The notes under the pieces: generated by a model
Told to the model about the DNA's origin: nothing
Databases searched by the model: none
What the model saw: only the letters and a program-made list of their open reading frames with translations
Part shown: piece after piece, positions 15,780-24,802 of the stretch
Numbering within the stretch: position 1 is the stretch's first letter
Layout of the letters: every line of letters begins with the position of its first letter
NCBI GenBank assembly: GCA_016192135.1
Contig: JACPUR010000040.1
Coordinates: 53,590-117,589 of the forward strand
Length of the DNA: 64,000 nt
Direction: 5' to 3'
From: Candidatus Tectomicrobia bacterium
Lineage (GTDB): Bacteria; UBA8248
Program-made: the position numbers and the translations under genes

Positions 15780-16433
15780 CTATCTGAGGTCCGCCCGGAC
15801 GACGAAGTCCTGCCGGGTGAGGGACTCAATCAGGCGGCCCGGGTCGAAGTCCCGGGGGACGGACATCTCGATCTGCAGGTGGACCACCCCGGTCTCGGGG
15901 TGCTTGCGGACCTCCATGCTGCGGGCGTTGCACCGCTGCTTGGAGAGAAGATCCTCGATCTGCTGCACCACCTCCTCGTTCTCCTGGCGGACCTGGATCT
16001 CCAGCCGCCGGAACCGCATGCGGACGATGAAGCGCCGCTCCACAGATTTCAGCACGGTCAGGGAGACGAGCAGGATGGCCGTCGCGGCGGCGGCCTCGAT
16101 GTGGAGCCGGGCGCCGACGGCGAGGCCGATGCCCGCGCTGGTCCAGATGCTGGCGGCCGTGGTGATCCCCCGGACGGAGGCCCCCATCCGCAGGATGGCC
16201 CCGGCTCCCAGGAAGCCGATGCCGCTCACCACCTGGGCGGCGATGCGCCCCGGGTCGTACCCCTCGCCCGCGACCCGGGCGGACACCACCATGATCAGGG
16301 CCGAGCCCAGGCAGAGGATGATGTGGGTGCGGAGGCCCGCCGGCTGGTTGTTGCGCTCGCGCTCGAGGCCGATCAGCGCCCCGAGGAAAGCCGCCTCCAG
16401 GAGGAGGAGAACGGTCTCGAGCTGCGGGCCCAA
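15780..16433 (-). CDS. MgtC/SapB-family membrane protein
   Basis: A protein of about 217 residues with four hydrophobic helices followed by a soluble ACT-like tail. GALIGLERERNNQPAGLRTH is the MgtC signature, with G-L-E-R-E and the R-T-H motif. VSGIGFLGAGAILR and VRGITTAASIWTSAGIGLAVG complete it. The long C-terminal tail is like that of B. subtilis YhiD-type members. Start assignment is weak: TTG at 16433, just after the stop of the PPC gene, is the best candidate. The role is likely in membrane or Mg-related stress. Confidence 0.82.
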   Translation of the reverse strand: MGPQLETVLLLLEAAFLGALIGLERERNNQPAGLRTHIILCLGSALIMVVSARVAGEGYDPGRIAAQVVSGIGFLGAGAILRMGASVRGITTAASIWTSAGIGLAVGARLHIEAAAATAILLVSLTVLKSVERRFIVRMRFRRLEIQVRQENEEVVQQIEDLLSKQRCNARSMEVRKHPETGVVHLQIEMSVPRDFDPGRLIESLTRQDFVVRADLR

Positions 16434-16435
16434 CG

Positions 16436-17041
16436 CTATTTCACGCCCGAGGGCTTCGGACGCGCCTTCCGCTTCTGGATCTCCTGCTTCACCTGCTCGG
16501 GCGACTTTCCGTTCAGCGGGATGCCGTACACCTCGCCCACGCGGGTGTGCTGATCCATCAGGCGCATGAAGGCCAAGCCGGTGACCTCGGCCAGGACCAT
16601 CTCGCAGGTGCTGAAGATGGTGCAGCCCTCGACGAGGTGCCCGCCGAAGCAGGTGGCCTCCGGGCGCCCGAGCGAGATGGTGACGTGGGCGTGGAGGTAG
16701 GGATCGCCGCTCTCCGTCTGGGTGATGTTGCCGCTCATCTGGAGGAGCTCGAGGGGGCCGTTCACGGGCGTGAAGATGCGGCAATCGTCCGTGATCGGGA
16801 AGGGGTCGGGGAACTTCCAGACGTTGCGCAGGACGGCCTTCTGGAGGCTCGCCGCGGCGCTCATGATCACGCCCGCCTTCACGCCCTTCTCCCGGCAGAT
16901 CTTGAGGGTCGTCCCGTAGAGATCGTCGCCGGGGGCCATCCGGATGCAGAGGACCCGCCCGACGCCGCCCTCGGCCACGTCGTAGCGGGGCTTGCGGGTC
17001 TTCCAGTCGGTGTTGTCGAAGATCGCCGCCTTCTTGGCCAT
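16436..17041 (-). CDS. PPC/DUF296-domain protein
   Basis: A 201-residue protein of the PPC (DUF296) fold. Key parts are RMAPGDDLYGTTLKICREKGVKAGVI, the glycine-rich GDPYLHAHVTISLG, and GGHLVEGCTIFSTCEMVLAEV. The H-x-H-x-x-x-S-L and G-G-H pattern gives a likely metal-binding or small-molecule site. Bacterial stand-alone members form trimers and have unknown function; plant relatives are fused to AT-hooks. GAGGAGA precedes the Met at 17041. MgtC follows at once on the same strand. Confidence 0.8.
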   Translation of the reverse strand: MAKKAAIFDNTDWKTRKPRYDVAEGGVGRVLCIRMAPGDDLYGTTLKICREKGVKAGVIMSAAASLQKAVLRNVWKFPDPFPITDDCRIFTPVNGPLELLQMSGNITQTESGDPYLHAHVTISLGRPEATCFGGHLVEGCTIFSTCEMVLAEVTGLAFMRLMDQHTRVGEVYGIPLNGKSPEQVKQEIQKRKARPKPSGVK

Positions 17042-17163
17042 TCCCGCTCTTCTCCTCTGGAGTCGGTTTTTTCTTCTCGGCCCCAGCGGCATGACAACCC
17101 CCGCAGGAGGCGTCTCAATCTGAGCATTGTAATGCCGAACGCCCGGCCTGCAAATCGCCCCGG

Positions 17164-18477
17164 CTATCCCGCCGCGAAGCGCGCCTCGCCCCCCGTCACT
17201 GTGCAGACAATCCGGATCTCCGGATGAAAGAGGGCCTCCGCCGAGAGCGCGACCCCTGGGGGGGGCTCCGCCACGGCGAAGTCGGCGGCCCCCCCCTCTC
17301 GGAGCTGCCCCGCCCCCTCCCCCGCCAGGCCCAGCGCCTCCGCCCCGGCCAGGGTGCAGAGCCGGAGGAGCTCCTCCGGCCCGAATCCCGCGTTCCGCAG
17401 GGCGGCCGCCTCCGCCAGCAGGGAGCCAGAAGGGTTGCTGGCCCGGCTGTCGGTGCCGAGGCAGAGCCCGAGGCCGGCCCGGCGCATCCCGGCGGCGTCG
17501 GCGAAGGGATGGCCGAAGAAGCGGGCCGAGCCGGGGCACAGGCACACCCTCACTCCCGCGCGCCGCAGCCGCTCCCACTCGGCGGGGCTGGTCTGGTTGC
17601 AGTGGACGGCCAGGCGGAGGCCATCGAGGGCGCCCGCCCGGTCCAGGTACTTCACCGGGGAGCATCCGGGCGGATGGAAGCGTTCGGCGGGGCTCCCCAA
17701 TTCACTGTGCATGCGGGCAAAATCCCCTCCTCCCTCCCGGAGGAAGCGCGCCTCCTCCGGGCTCTCGGCCAGGTGGGTGGCCGCCGGGCGGCCGCTCGCC
17801 CGGCAGGCCTCGAGGACCGCCCGGTAGAGCTCCGGCGAGGTGGTGTAGGGGGCATGGGGGCTCAGCCCCGCCGCCGGCTGGCCCGGCAGGCCCGGCAGCA
17901 CCCCCCGGTAGGCGTGGGCGCCCCCCAGGGATGCCAGCTTCCGCGCCAGGATCTCCTCCGCTTGGACGCCGTCCAGGCCGAGCACCTCGTGGAAGACGAC
18001 CCCCCGCAGGCCCGCGTCCGCGATGGCGGTGGGGCTCTCGCCCGAGGCGGTCACGTCCCCCACGCAGGTCACGCCCGCCGCGAGGGTGCCCGCCGCGCCC
18101 ATCTTCGCCGAGGCGAGGAAGAGAGAGGAGGACCAGGCGCGCGTCTCGCGGACCAGGGCCACGATCCAGTCCGCCATCGGGGCGGGGGAAAGCCGGAGCC
18201 CCGCCAGCTCGAGGTGGGTGTGGGCGTCCACGAGGCCAGGGATGAGGATGGCGCGCCCGAAGTCGTGCCGGAAAGGCTTGGGGACGCAGGGGAGGAGTTC
18301 CTCCGCCGGTCCCAGGGCGGCGACGCGTCCGGCGTCCGTCAGGAGCGCGCCCCGGCGGATGGGCGGGGCGCCCACGGGGAGCACCAGATCGGCCGCCCAG
18401 ACGGCGGCCGCGCCCGTCAGGGCGGGGAGGCTGGATCGGCCCTCCAAGGAGCCGTTCGCGCCGTTCGAGCCCTTCAT
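17164..18477 (-). CDS. Amidohydrolase, probable aminodeoxyfutalosine deaminase (MqnX-like)
   Basis: A 437-residue metal-dependent amidohydrolase of the TRZ/ATZ/SAH-deaminase group. PGLVDAHTHLELAGL carries the metal-binding H-x-H. SPHAPYTTSPELY, HLAESPEEARFL, LAVHCNQTSPAEW and LGTDSRASNPSGSLLAE supply the remaining ligands and catalytic residues. The gene lies 34 bp downstream of mqnC on the same strand, and mqnA and mqnE occur 11 kb away, so deamination of aminodeoxyfutalosine in menaquinone synthesis is the likely role. From sequence alone, guanine, chlorohydrolase-like or SAH substrates remain possible. Confidence 0.78.
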   Translation of the reverse strand: MKGSNGANGSLEGRSSLPALTGAAAVWAADLVLPVGAPPIRRGALLTDAGRVAALGPAEELLPCVPKPFRHDFGRAILIPGLVDAHTHLELAGLRLSPAPMADWIVALVRETRAWSSSLFLASAKMGAAGTLAAGVTCVGDVTASGESPTAIADAGLRGVVFHEVLGLDGVQAEEILARKLASLGGAHAYRGVLPGLPGQPAAGLSPHAPYTTSPELYRAVLEACRASGRPAATHLAESPEEARFLREGGGDFARMHSELGSPAERFHPPGCSPVKYLDRAGALDGLRLAVHCNQTSPAEWERLRRAGVRVCLCPGSARFFGHPFADAAGMRRAGLGLCLGTDSRASNPSGSLLAEAAALRNAGFGPEELLRLCTLAGAEALGLAGEGAGQLREGGAADFAVAEPPPGVALSAEALFHPEIRIVCTVTGGEARFAAG

Positions 18478-18511
18478 GCGGGCCCCCGGGGATCTCCGGC
18501 GGCTGGGGAGA

Positions 18512-19591
18512 TCAAATCAGCTCGTAGAAGAAGTTGCGGCGGCGGGGCTCGAACCCCGCGGCGCGGGCCATGCGGTGGAGGTCGGTCTCGTTCATGCAGT
18601 AGACCGTGCCGGCGGCGCTCACGACGTTCTCCTCGAGCATGGTGGAGCCCATGTCGTTCGCCCCGTAGTGGAGGGAGAGCTCCCCCACCTTCTTCCCCTG
18701 GGTTACCCAGGAGGACTGCACGTTGTCGAAGTTGTCCAGGTAGAGCCGGCTGATGGCCAGCATGCGGAGGTACTCGCTGCTGCCCACCGTCGGCGCCCGC
18801 AGGGTGGCCGAGCCGTCGTTCTGGAAGGTCCAGCAGATGAAGGCGGTGAAACCCCCCGTCTCGTCCTGGAGCCGGCGGAGGCGGTCGAGGTGCTCGATGC
18901 GCTCCTCGGGCGTCTCGACGTGGCCGAACATCATGGTGGCGGTGGAGCGCACCCCCAGCCGGTGCGCCGCGCGCATGACGGCGAGCCATCCATCGGCGTC
19001 CACCTTGAGGCGGGCGATCTTGCGCCGCACCCGGTCCACCAGGATCTCGCCCCCTCCGCCCGGGATGGAGTCGAGGCCCGCCTCCCGGAGGCGGGAGATG
19101 ACGATCTCGTAGGGCATGTCCTCGAGCTTCGAGATGTGGTGGATCTCGGGGGGGCTCAGGGCGTGCAGGTGGAGGCCGGAGAACTCGGACTTCATCCAGC
19201 GGAAGAGGTCCTCGTACCAGCCGATGCGCAGATCGGGGTGATGGCCGCCCTGGAGGAGGACCTGCCTTCCCCCGGCGGCGTAGAGGGCCCGGAGCTTCTC
19301 CCGGATCTGGTCCCGGGTGAGGACGTAGGACTCGGGGTGCTCCCCCGGCGGCCGGTAGAAGGCGCAGAAGGTGCAGTAGACGTCACAGACGTTGGTGTAG
19401 TTGATGTTGCGGTCGACGCAGTAGGTGACGAAGCCCTCGGGGTGCTTGCGGGCCCGCACCTCGTCGGCCCCCGCCCCCAGGGCCGTCAAATCATTTCCCT
19501 CGAGGAGGGCCAGCCCCTCCTCGTAGGAGAGGCGCTCCCCGGCGGCGGCTTTCTCGATGGCGCCGTAGAAGGCGGAGGTGGCGGTGGGCAT
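18512..19591 (-). CDS. mqnC: Cyclic dehypoxanthinyl futalosine synthase (radical SAM)
   Basis: A 359-residue radical-SAM enzyme of the futalosine menaquinone pathway. The cluster motif is CDVYCTFCAFYR (C-x3-C-x2-C) preceded by NINYTNVC. VLLQGGHHPDLRIGWYEDLF, DSIPGGGGEILVDRVR, ATMMFGHVETPEERI and the QNDGSATLRAPTVGSSEYLR region match MqnC closely. The Met at 19591 removes a 28-residue extension with no counterpart. It is co-oriented with the amidohydrolase immediately downstream. Confidence 0.92.
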   Translation of the reverse strand: MPTATSAFYGAIEKAAAGERLSYEEGLALLEGNDLTALGAGADEVRARKHPEGFVTYCVDRNINYTNVCDVYCTFCAFYRPPGEHPESYVLTRDQIREKLRALYAAGGRQVLLQGGHHPDLRIGWYEDLFRWMKSEFSGLHLHALSPPEIHHISKLEDMPYEIVISRLREAGLDSIPGGGGEILVDRVRRKIARLKVDADGWLAVMRAAHRLGVRSTATMMFGHVETPEERIEHLDRLRRLQDETGGFTAFICWTFQNDGSATLRAPTVGSSEYLRMLAISRLYLDNFDNVQSSWVTQGKKVGELSLHYGANDMGSTMLEENVVSAAGTVYCMNETDLHRMARAAGFEPRRRNFFYELI

Positions 19592-19688
19592 GGGACCAGT
19601 CCTCGGTGCGCAGGCCCGGCGATCCGAAGCCGGGGGGAAAATGAATTTTAAAGGATAAGAGCCGCGCCCCGCCACGACGCCCGGCGAA

Positions 19689-20468
19689 TCAAGGGGAGGC
19701 GGCTGGGACCCGGCCGGCCAGCGCCTCCTCCCGCTCCACGTCGAGCAGGCGGGTCTTCCGCTTCAGGAAGAGCACCGAGAGATAGAACGCCAGGGCCGAG
19801 AGGAACAAGGCGGCCCACATGGGCTCGAGAACAAGCCTCCCCTCCTCGATGAAGTCGCTGACGATCTCCAGGAGGGTCATGATGGCGGCGAGACCGAAAA
19901 TCCGCTTGTACTCCCGCCGCACCGCCTTGCGCCAGGAGAAGGGAACGTCCGGCTTCACCCATCCCGAGAGCCGGGGGACGATGAGGGGAGCGCGCTCCGT
20001 CCAGCGCAGGTACTCCTCCCCGAACTGGCCGGCCAGGAATTCCTCCTCGCCGAGGATGAGCCGCTCGTAGTAGAGCCAGAAGGCGAAGATGAAGATCGCC
20101 GCCACCGGCAACGACATGGGGAACAAGAACACCCCCAGCGCCAGCAGGAAATTGCCGAGGTAGAGGGGGTTGCGGCAGAGGGAATACATGCCAGTGGTCT
20201 TCAGGCTTCCCTCCCAGAGGCGGGCGGTGCTCTCGCCCACGTACGAGGACCCCTTGGGGGAGTAGCCCATGACCAGGAAGCGGATGAGCAGGCCCGTCCC
20301 AGAGACAACCAGGCACAAAATCTCCCAGAGCATGTCGTAAAACTCGGAACCGCCGGGGTAGTGGTAGTTCCAGAAGCCCATCACCATGACCGGGGTCATC
20401 AGCAGGGGCAGATAGCCCCTCCAGCGGTACATCCGGGCGCCCTGGCGGGCGAGCTCCGTCCGCAGCAT
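19689..20468 (-). CDS. Isoprenylcysteine carboxyl methyltransferase-like membrane methyltransferase
   Basis: A 259-residue membrane protein with about five hydrophobic helices. The conserved block TGMYSLCRNPLYLGNFLLALG, followed by EEEFLAGQFGEEYLRW, is the SAM-binding signature of the ICMT/PEMT-like family (R-N-P-x-Y and the late E-E-x-x-L). Such enzymes methylate lipids or proteins in the membrane; lipid A phosphate methylation (LmtA) is one known activity. A close paralogue lies at 23066, and both flank the molybdopterin oxidoreductase gene. Confidence 0.8.
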   Translation of the reverse strand: MLRTELARQGARMYRWRGYLPLLMTPVMVMGFWNYHYPGGSEFYDMLWEILCLVVSGTGLLIRFLVMGYSPKGSSYVGESTARLWEGSLKTTGMYSLCRNPLYLGNFLLALGVFLFPMSLPVAAIFIFAFWLYYERLILGEEEFLAGQFGEEYLRWTERAPLIVPRLSGWVKPDVPFSWRKAVRREYKRIFGLAAIMTLLEIVSDFIEEGRLVLEPMWAALFLSALAFYLSVLFLKRKTRLLDVEREEALAGRVPAASP

Positions 20469-20662
20469 GCCTTCAAACCTCCCCGCGGCCTCAGCCTTCC
20501 ACGACAGAAGTGCAAAACCAGCGCGGGATTATGACGCTTTCCCTTCCCTTCCGCCAGTTTCCGTCCCTCGGGCCCAGGCCGTTGACAGAAAACGCAAATA
20601 GAAGACATATTTGTCCTATTAGAGAGCGCATTCCCATCGGCCAGGACCGGAGGGGGCGGGAG

Positions 20663-23053
20663 ATGGAGGAGCCAGGCGGCGCTTACCGGATCGTGAAGTC
20701 GGGCTGCTTCCTCTGCCACGGCGGGTGCGGGATCATCGTCCACGTCCGGGGGGGCCGGGCCATCCGGGTGGAGGGGGACCCGGATCATCCCAACAGCCGG
20801 GGCTACTTGTGCGTGAAGGGCCAGGCCGGGATCGAGCTCCTCTACCACAAGGAGCGCCTCCTCCACCCCCTGAGGCGGGCCGGGGCGCGCGGCGAGGGAA
20901 AGTGGGAGCGCATCTCCTGGGACGAGGCCCTCGACACCTGCGCGGCGGAGCTCCAGAAGGTCATCGACCGGCACGGCCCGCTCGCCGTCACCGGCGGGGA
21001 CGGCACCAAGGCGGACGAGGTGGCCTGGATCGTCGATCTCTTCCTCCTCAACCTGGGCAGCACCAACCGCACCGGGCCGGGCCGCGCCCAGTGCATGCTC
21101 CCCCGCCGGGCCGCCTCGAACGCCACCTTCGGGAACTACTACTCCCCCGACTACGAGGGCGACCCCAAGCTCATCGTGCTCTGGGGCGACCAGCCCGAGA
21201 TCACGAATCACAACTCCATCCTCGGCTACAAGATGATCGAGAAAAGCCGGCAAGGGGCCAAGCTCATCGTCATCGACCCCCGCCGCACCGCCGCCGCCCG
21301 GCGGGCGGACATCTGGCTTCCCATCCGCCCCGGGACCGACGCGGCCCTCGCCCTCAGCATGATGCACGTCATGATCGAGGAGAACCTCTACGACCGCGAG
21401 TTCGTCGAGAAGTGGACGAACGCGCCCCTCCTGGTGGATGTGCAGAGCGGCGACCTCCTCCGCGGCGCGGGAGGCGGTTATCTGGCCTGGGACAAGGAGA
21501 AGCTCCTCGCCGTGCCGGGCGATTTGCCGGGCGCCCAGCCCGCCCTGTGCGGCGCCTTCGACGTCGGGGGCCGGGTCTGCAAGACCGTGTGGCAGCTCCT
21601 GAAGGAGCGCTGCGCCGAGTACACGCCCCCCAAGGCCGCCGCCATCACCTGGCTCGATCCCGGCGACATCGTCCGGGCTGCCCGGCTCTACGCGGCGACC
21701 AAGCCGGCCGCGCTCGCGTGGGGCGTCGGGCTCGACATGTGCGTCAACGCCCACCAGAACGGCCGGGCCTGCACCCTCCTCGAATGCCTCACCGGCAACG
21801 TGGACGTCCCGGGCGGCAACATGCACCCTGTTCCCTCGCACAAGGGCTGCCGCACCTTCACCGACGCCTTCGGCGAGACCCTCCCCCGGGAGGCCTACGT
21901 CAAACAGCTCGGCGCGGAGCGCTTCCGGCTCTGCGCGGGGCCCACCACCATGCGCTACGCGAACAACCCGGCCGTCCTCAAGGCCATCCTGACCGGGGAG
22001 CCCTACCCGGTCCGCGCCTGGGTGGCCGTCGGCGGCAACCCCCTCCTCACCTGGAGCAACGCCAAGGAGGTCTACCGCGCCCTGATGAAGCTCGACTTCT
22101 TCATGGGGGTGGACCTCTTCATGAACCCCTCGCTCCAGCTCGCGGACATCGTGCTCCCGGCGCCCACGCACTTCGAGAAGGAGCGCCTGATGGAGACGCA
22201 CGGGTACGGGCCCTTCGGCAACGTGCGCTGCGTGAGGGCGGTGGAGCCCCTGGGCGAGGTGCGGGACGAGTTCGAGGTGTGCGGGGACATCCTCCGGCGG
22301 ATGGGCATGGACCGGAACTGGCCCTGGCGCACCGTGGTGGACTTCTACGACGAGCGGCTGCGCGAGGCGGGGATGACCTGGCGCGAGGCGGTGGAGGCGG
22401 GCGGCGCCTTCGACCGCGTCGCCTACCGCAAGCACGAGACCGGGCACTACCGCCAGGGAGGGGGCTTCCCCACCGCGACCGGGAAGGCCGAGCTCTGGAG
22501 CACCGTCTGGCGCCGGAACGGCTACGACCCGCTCCCGGACTACACCGAGGTGCCCGAGAGCCCCTACAGCGACCCCGGGCTCATGGAAAAATATCCCTTC
22601 GTCGTCATCACGGGAGGCCGGCTGCCCGGCTACTTCCACTCCCAGCAGCGCCAGGTCGAGACGCTCCGCCGCCTCCACCCCGACCCCCAGACTCAGATTC
22701 ACCCGGAGGCGGCGGCCCGGCTCGGGATCCGGAACGGCGACTGGGTGTGCGTCGAGTCCCCGCGCGGCCGGTGCGTCCAGCGCGCCCGGCTCTTCGCCGG
22801 CATGGATCCGCGCCTCGTCCACGTCGAGCACGGCTGGTGGTTCCCCGAGGAGGAGGGGGCCGTGCCCCACCTCTACGGGGCCTTCCGCTCGAACGCGAAC
22901 ACCCTCACCCCGAACGCCGACCCCTTCCTCGACCCCGCCTTCGGGGGCTACACCCTGCGCGGCTTCGCGGGCCGGGTCTACAAGGTGAGCGAGGAGGAGG
23001 CCCAGCGCATCGGCTGGGAGGAGGCCCTCGAGGCGCGGATGGGGGTTTCCTGA
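20663..23053 (+). CDS. Molybdopterin-dependent oxidoreductase (DMSO-reductase family)
   Basis: A 796-residue catalytic subunit. The N-terminal Fe-S motif is CFLCHGGCG, followed by GYLCVKG. The cofactor fold includes SWDEALDTCAAEL, VLWGDQPEITNH, KLIVIDPRRTAAAR, PGTDAALALSMMHVMIEENLYD and GNPLLTWSNAKEV. The molybdopterin dinucleotide-binding domain is at the end (GNGDW-like RNGDWVCVESPRGR). No signal peptide or Tat motif and no electron-transfer subunits are adjacent, so it is probably cytoplasmic. The substrate is unknown; formate, thiosulfate or polysulfide-type activities are possible. ATG 20663 is chosen because AGGGGGCGGGAG precedes it. Confidence 0.88.
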   Translation: MEEPGGAYRIVKSGCFLCHGGCGIIVHVRGGRAIRVEGDPDHPNSRGYLCVKGQAGIELLYHKERLLHPLRRAGARGEGKWERISWDEALDTCAAELQKVIDRHGPLAVTGGDGTKADEVAWIVDLFLLNLGSTNRTGPGRAQCMLPRRAASNATFGNYYSPDYEGDPKLIVLWGDQPEITNHNSILGYKMIEKSRQGAKLIVIDPRRTAAARRADIWLPIRPGTDAALALSMMHVMIEENLYDREFVEKWTNAPLLVDVQSGDLLRGAGGGYLAWDKEKLLAVPGDLPGAQPALCGAFDVGGRVCKTVWQLLKERCAEYTPPKAAAITWLDPGDIVRAARLYAATKPAALAWGVGLDMCVNAHQNGRACTLLECLTGNVDVPGGNMHPVPSHKGCRTFTDAFGETLPREAYVKQLGAERFRLCAGPTTMRYANNPAVLKAILTGEPYPVRAWVAVGGNPLLTWSNAKEVYRALMKLDFFMGVDLFMNPSLQLADIVLPAPTHFEKERLMETHGYGPFGNVRCVRAVEPLGEVRDEFEVCGDILRRMGMDRNWPWRTVVDFYDERLREAGMTWREAVEAGGAFDRVAYRKHETGHYRQGGGFPTATGKAELWSTVWRRNGYDPLPDYTEVPESPYSDPGLMEKYPFVVITGGRLPGYFHSQQRQVETLRRLHPDPQTQIHPEAAARLGIRNGDWVCVESPRGRCVQRARLFAGMDPRLVHVEHGWWFPEEEGAVPHLYGAFRSNANTLTPNADPFLDPAFGGYTLRGFAGRVYKVSEEEAQRIGWEEALEARMGVS

Positions 23054-23065
23054 GCGGGAAGAGGC

Positions 23066-23818
23066 CTACCGGCCCGGCACGTGCAAGAGGCGGGTTCCTT
23101 TCTTTAGGAACATGCAGGCCAGATAGAAGGCCAGGCTGAACCCGAAGAACGCCCTCCATTCCGGCTCGAACGTGAAGCGCCCCTCCAGAATGGTGTCGCC
23201 GACAACCTCGAAGGCCGTCATGATGGCGGCTACGGCGAAGAAGCTCGTGTATTCGCGCCGCAGGATGGTGCGCCACGAGAAGGAAAGCGCCGGCCTCCGC
23301 CAAGCCCGGAAGCGCGGGACGATGGCCGGCGTGCGGTCCGCCCACCTAAGGTAGCTCTCGCCGAACTTCCCGTGGAGGAATTCCTCCTCCCGCATGATGA
23401 TCCGCTCGTAATAGAGAAAGAACGTGAGCACATAGAGGGTTTGGACCACGAAGGAGTGCAGGAACAGAAGCACCCCAAAACCCATCAGGAAGTTTCCGAG
23501 ATAGAGGGGATTGCGGCAAAGGGAGTACATGCCGGCCGTGTTAAGCTCCGCGGCTTTCTGCCCGCTGGTGATGCGGCCGGAGGTCCCCCGCGGGGCGTAC
23601 CCCGCCACGAGCCCCCGGACCGCCAATCCACAGAACGCGATGGCGAAACACATTCCCTCAAGGATTTCGTCCAGGAGGGGCGAATCCAGCGGAAAGCGAA
23701 ACGACAGGAGGTCCGCCGCGACGGGAGGCACCAGCAGGAGAGGAATGTAGCTCCTCCACCGGAATAGCCAGTCCCCCTGGCGCGCCAAGCTATCCCGGAG
23801 CAATCTCGGACTCCTCAT
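23066..23818 (-). CDS. Isoprenylcysteine carboxyl methyltransferase-like membrane methyltransferase, paralogue
   Basis: A 250-residue membrane protein that aligns along its whole length with the protein at 19689. It shares the ARQG...RWRSYIPLLL start, GMYSLCRNPLYLGNFLMG, EEEFLHGKFGESYLRW and RREYTSFFAVAAIMT. The SAM-binding R-N-P-L-Y-L-G-N block is intact. It converges on the oxidoreductase gene, with 12 bp between stops. Together with its paralogue it frames that gene, which suggests duplication or a functional link in envelope lipid modification. Confidence 0.8.
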   Translation of the reverse strand: MRSPRLLRDSLARQGDWLFRWRSYIPLLLVPPVAADLLSFRFPLDSPLLDEILEGMCFAIAFCGLAVRGLVAGYAPRGTSGRITSGQKAAELNTAGMYSLCRNPLYLGNFLMGFGVLLFLHSFVVQTLYVLTFFLYYERIIMREEEFLHGKFGESYLRWADRTPAIVPRFRAWRRPALSFSWRTILRREYTSFFAVAAIMTAFEVVGDTILEGRFTFEPEWRAFFGFSLAFYLACMFLKKGTRLLHVPGR

Positions 23819-23968
23819 GGCGGCATCTCTGCCCATCGCCCGGAAACGGATTATACGTCCGATCTCCTCATTCCCTGGATTTTTCGCGCTGGCGCTCAGA
23901 ACCAAAACGGAGCCATCCCCGGGCCGGGCCCGGAGAACCGCGTCCGGGGCGGCATTCGGGGCGGCCCC

Positions 23969-24802
23969 CTACTCCTTCAGGCCGCTCAGGGCGATGCCGC
24001 GCACGAAGGCGCGCTGGAAGAGCAGGAAGACGAGCGCGGTGGGGATCATGCCTATCACCGCCGCCGCCATGATCTCGTGGTAGGCGGCCGAGTCGATGCC
24101 CTCCATCTGGGCGAGGCCCAGGGGGAAGGTCTTGAGGGTGTCCCGGGCGGCCACGATGAAGGGCCACAGGAACTGGTCCCAGTTGTCGCGGAAGGTGAGC
24201 AGCGCCAGCGCGCCCAGCGCCGGCTTGCAGTTGGGCAGGATGATGCGCCAGAAGATGCCGAACTCGCCGCAGCCGTCGAGGCGGGCGGCCTCGATGAGGG
24301 ACTCCGGCAGGTCCTTGATGTACTGGCGCATGAGGAAGATGCCGAAGGCGTCCACCGCCAGGGGGACGATGAGCCCGCCGTAGTTGTTCACCAGGCCGAA
24401 CTGGCGCGCCACGAGGTAGGTGGGGACCAGGATGATCTCGAGCGGCAGCATCATGGTGCTCAGGATGAGGCGGAAGCTCGCCTCCCGGTAGGGGAAGCGG
24501 AACTTCGCCAGGCCGTAGCCCGCCATGCTGCAGAAGACGAGGTTGCCCGCCATCACCGCCAGGGCCACCACCGCGCTGTTGTAAAAGTAGGTGCCGAAGG
24601 CCCCGTGGGAGAGAGCGTTCGGGTAGTTCTGCCACTGGGGCACCTCCGGCAGCCATGCGACCGGGAGATTGAAGACCTCGCTCCCGGTCTTGAGGGAGGA
24701 GCTGAACATCCAGAAGTAGGGCAGGAGCATGAGCCCGACCCCCGCCACCGTCAGGAGGGTCAGGAGCTTTCCGCCCCAGCGCAGCGCCGCCTTCTTGCTC
24801 AT
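23969..24802 (-). CDS. Carbohydrate ABC transporter permease (MalG/UgpE type)
   Basis: A 277-residue inner-membrane permease with six helices. The cytoplasmic EAA loop reads EAARLDGCGEFGIFWRIILP, which contacts the ATPase. The GLAKFRFPYR stretch and the terminal GLKE are typical of the carbohydrate uptake CUT1 family. Its ATG overlaps the stop of the partner permease (ATGA), so they are coupled. With the partner permease, binding protein and ATPase nearby it forms a full importer, probably for a sugar or glycerol-phosphate-type solute. Confidence 0.9.
   Translation of the reverse strand: MSKKAALRWGGKLLTLLTVAGVGLMLLPYFWMFSSSLKTGSEVFNLPVAWLPEVPQWQNYPNALSHGAFGTYFYNSAVVALAVMAGNLVFCSMAGYGLAKFRFPYREASFRLILSTMMLPLEIILVPTYLVARQFGLVNNYGGLIVPLAVDAFGIFLMRQYIKDLPESLIEAARLDGCGEFGIFWRIILPNCKPALGALALLTFRDNWDQFLWPFIVAARDTLKTFPLGLAQMEGIDSAAYHEIMAAAVIGMIPTALVFLLFQRAFVRGIALSGLKE

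Noticed and set aside
20582-20611. TTGACA and a possible -10 before the molybdopterin enzyme
   Set aside because: The -35 is perfect, but no convincing -10 lies at 16-18 bp, so I did not list it as a promoter.
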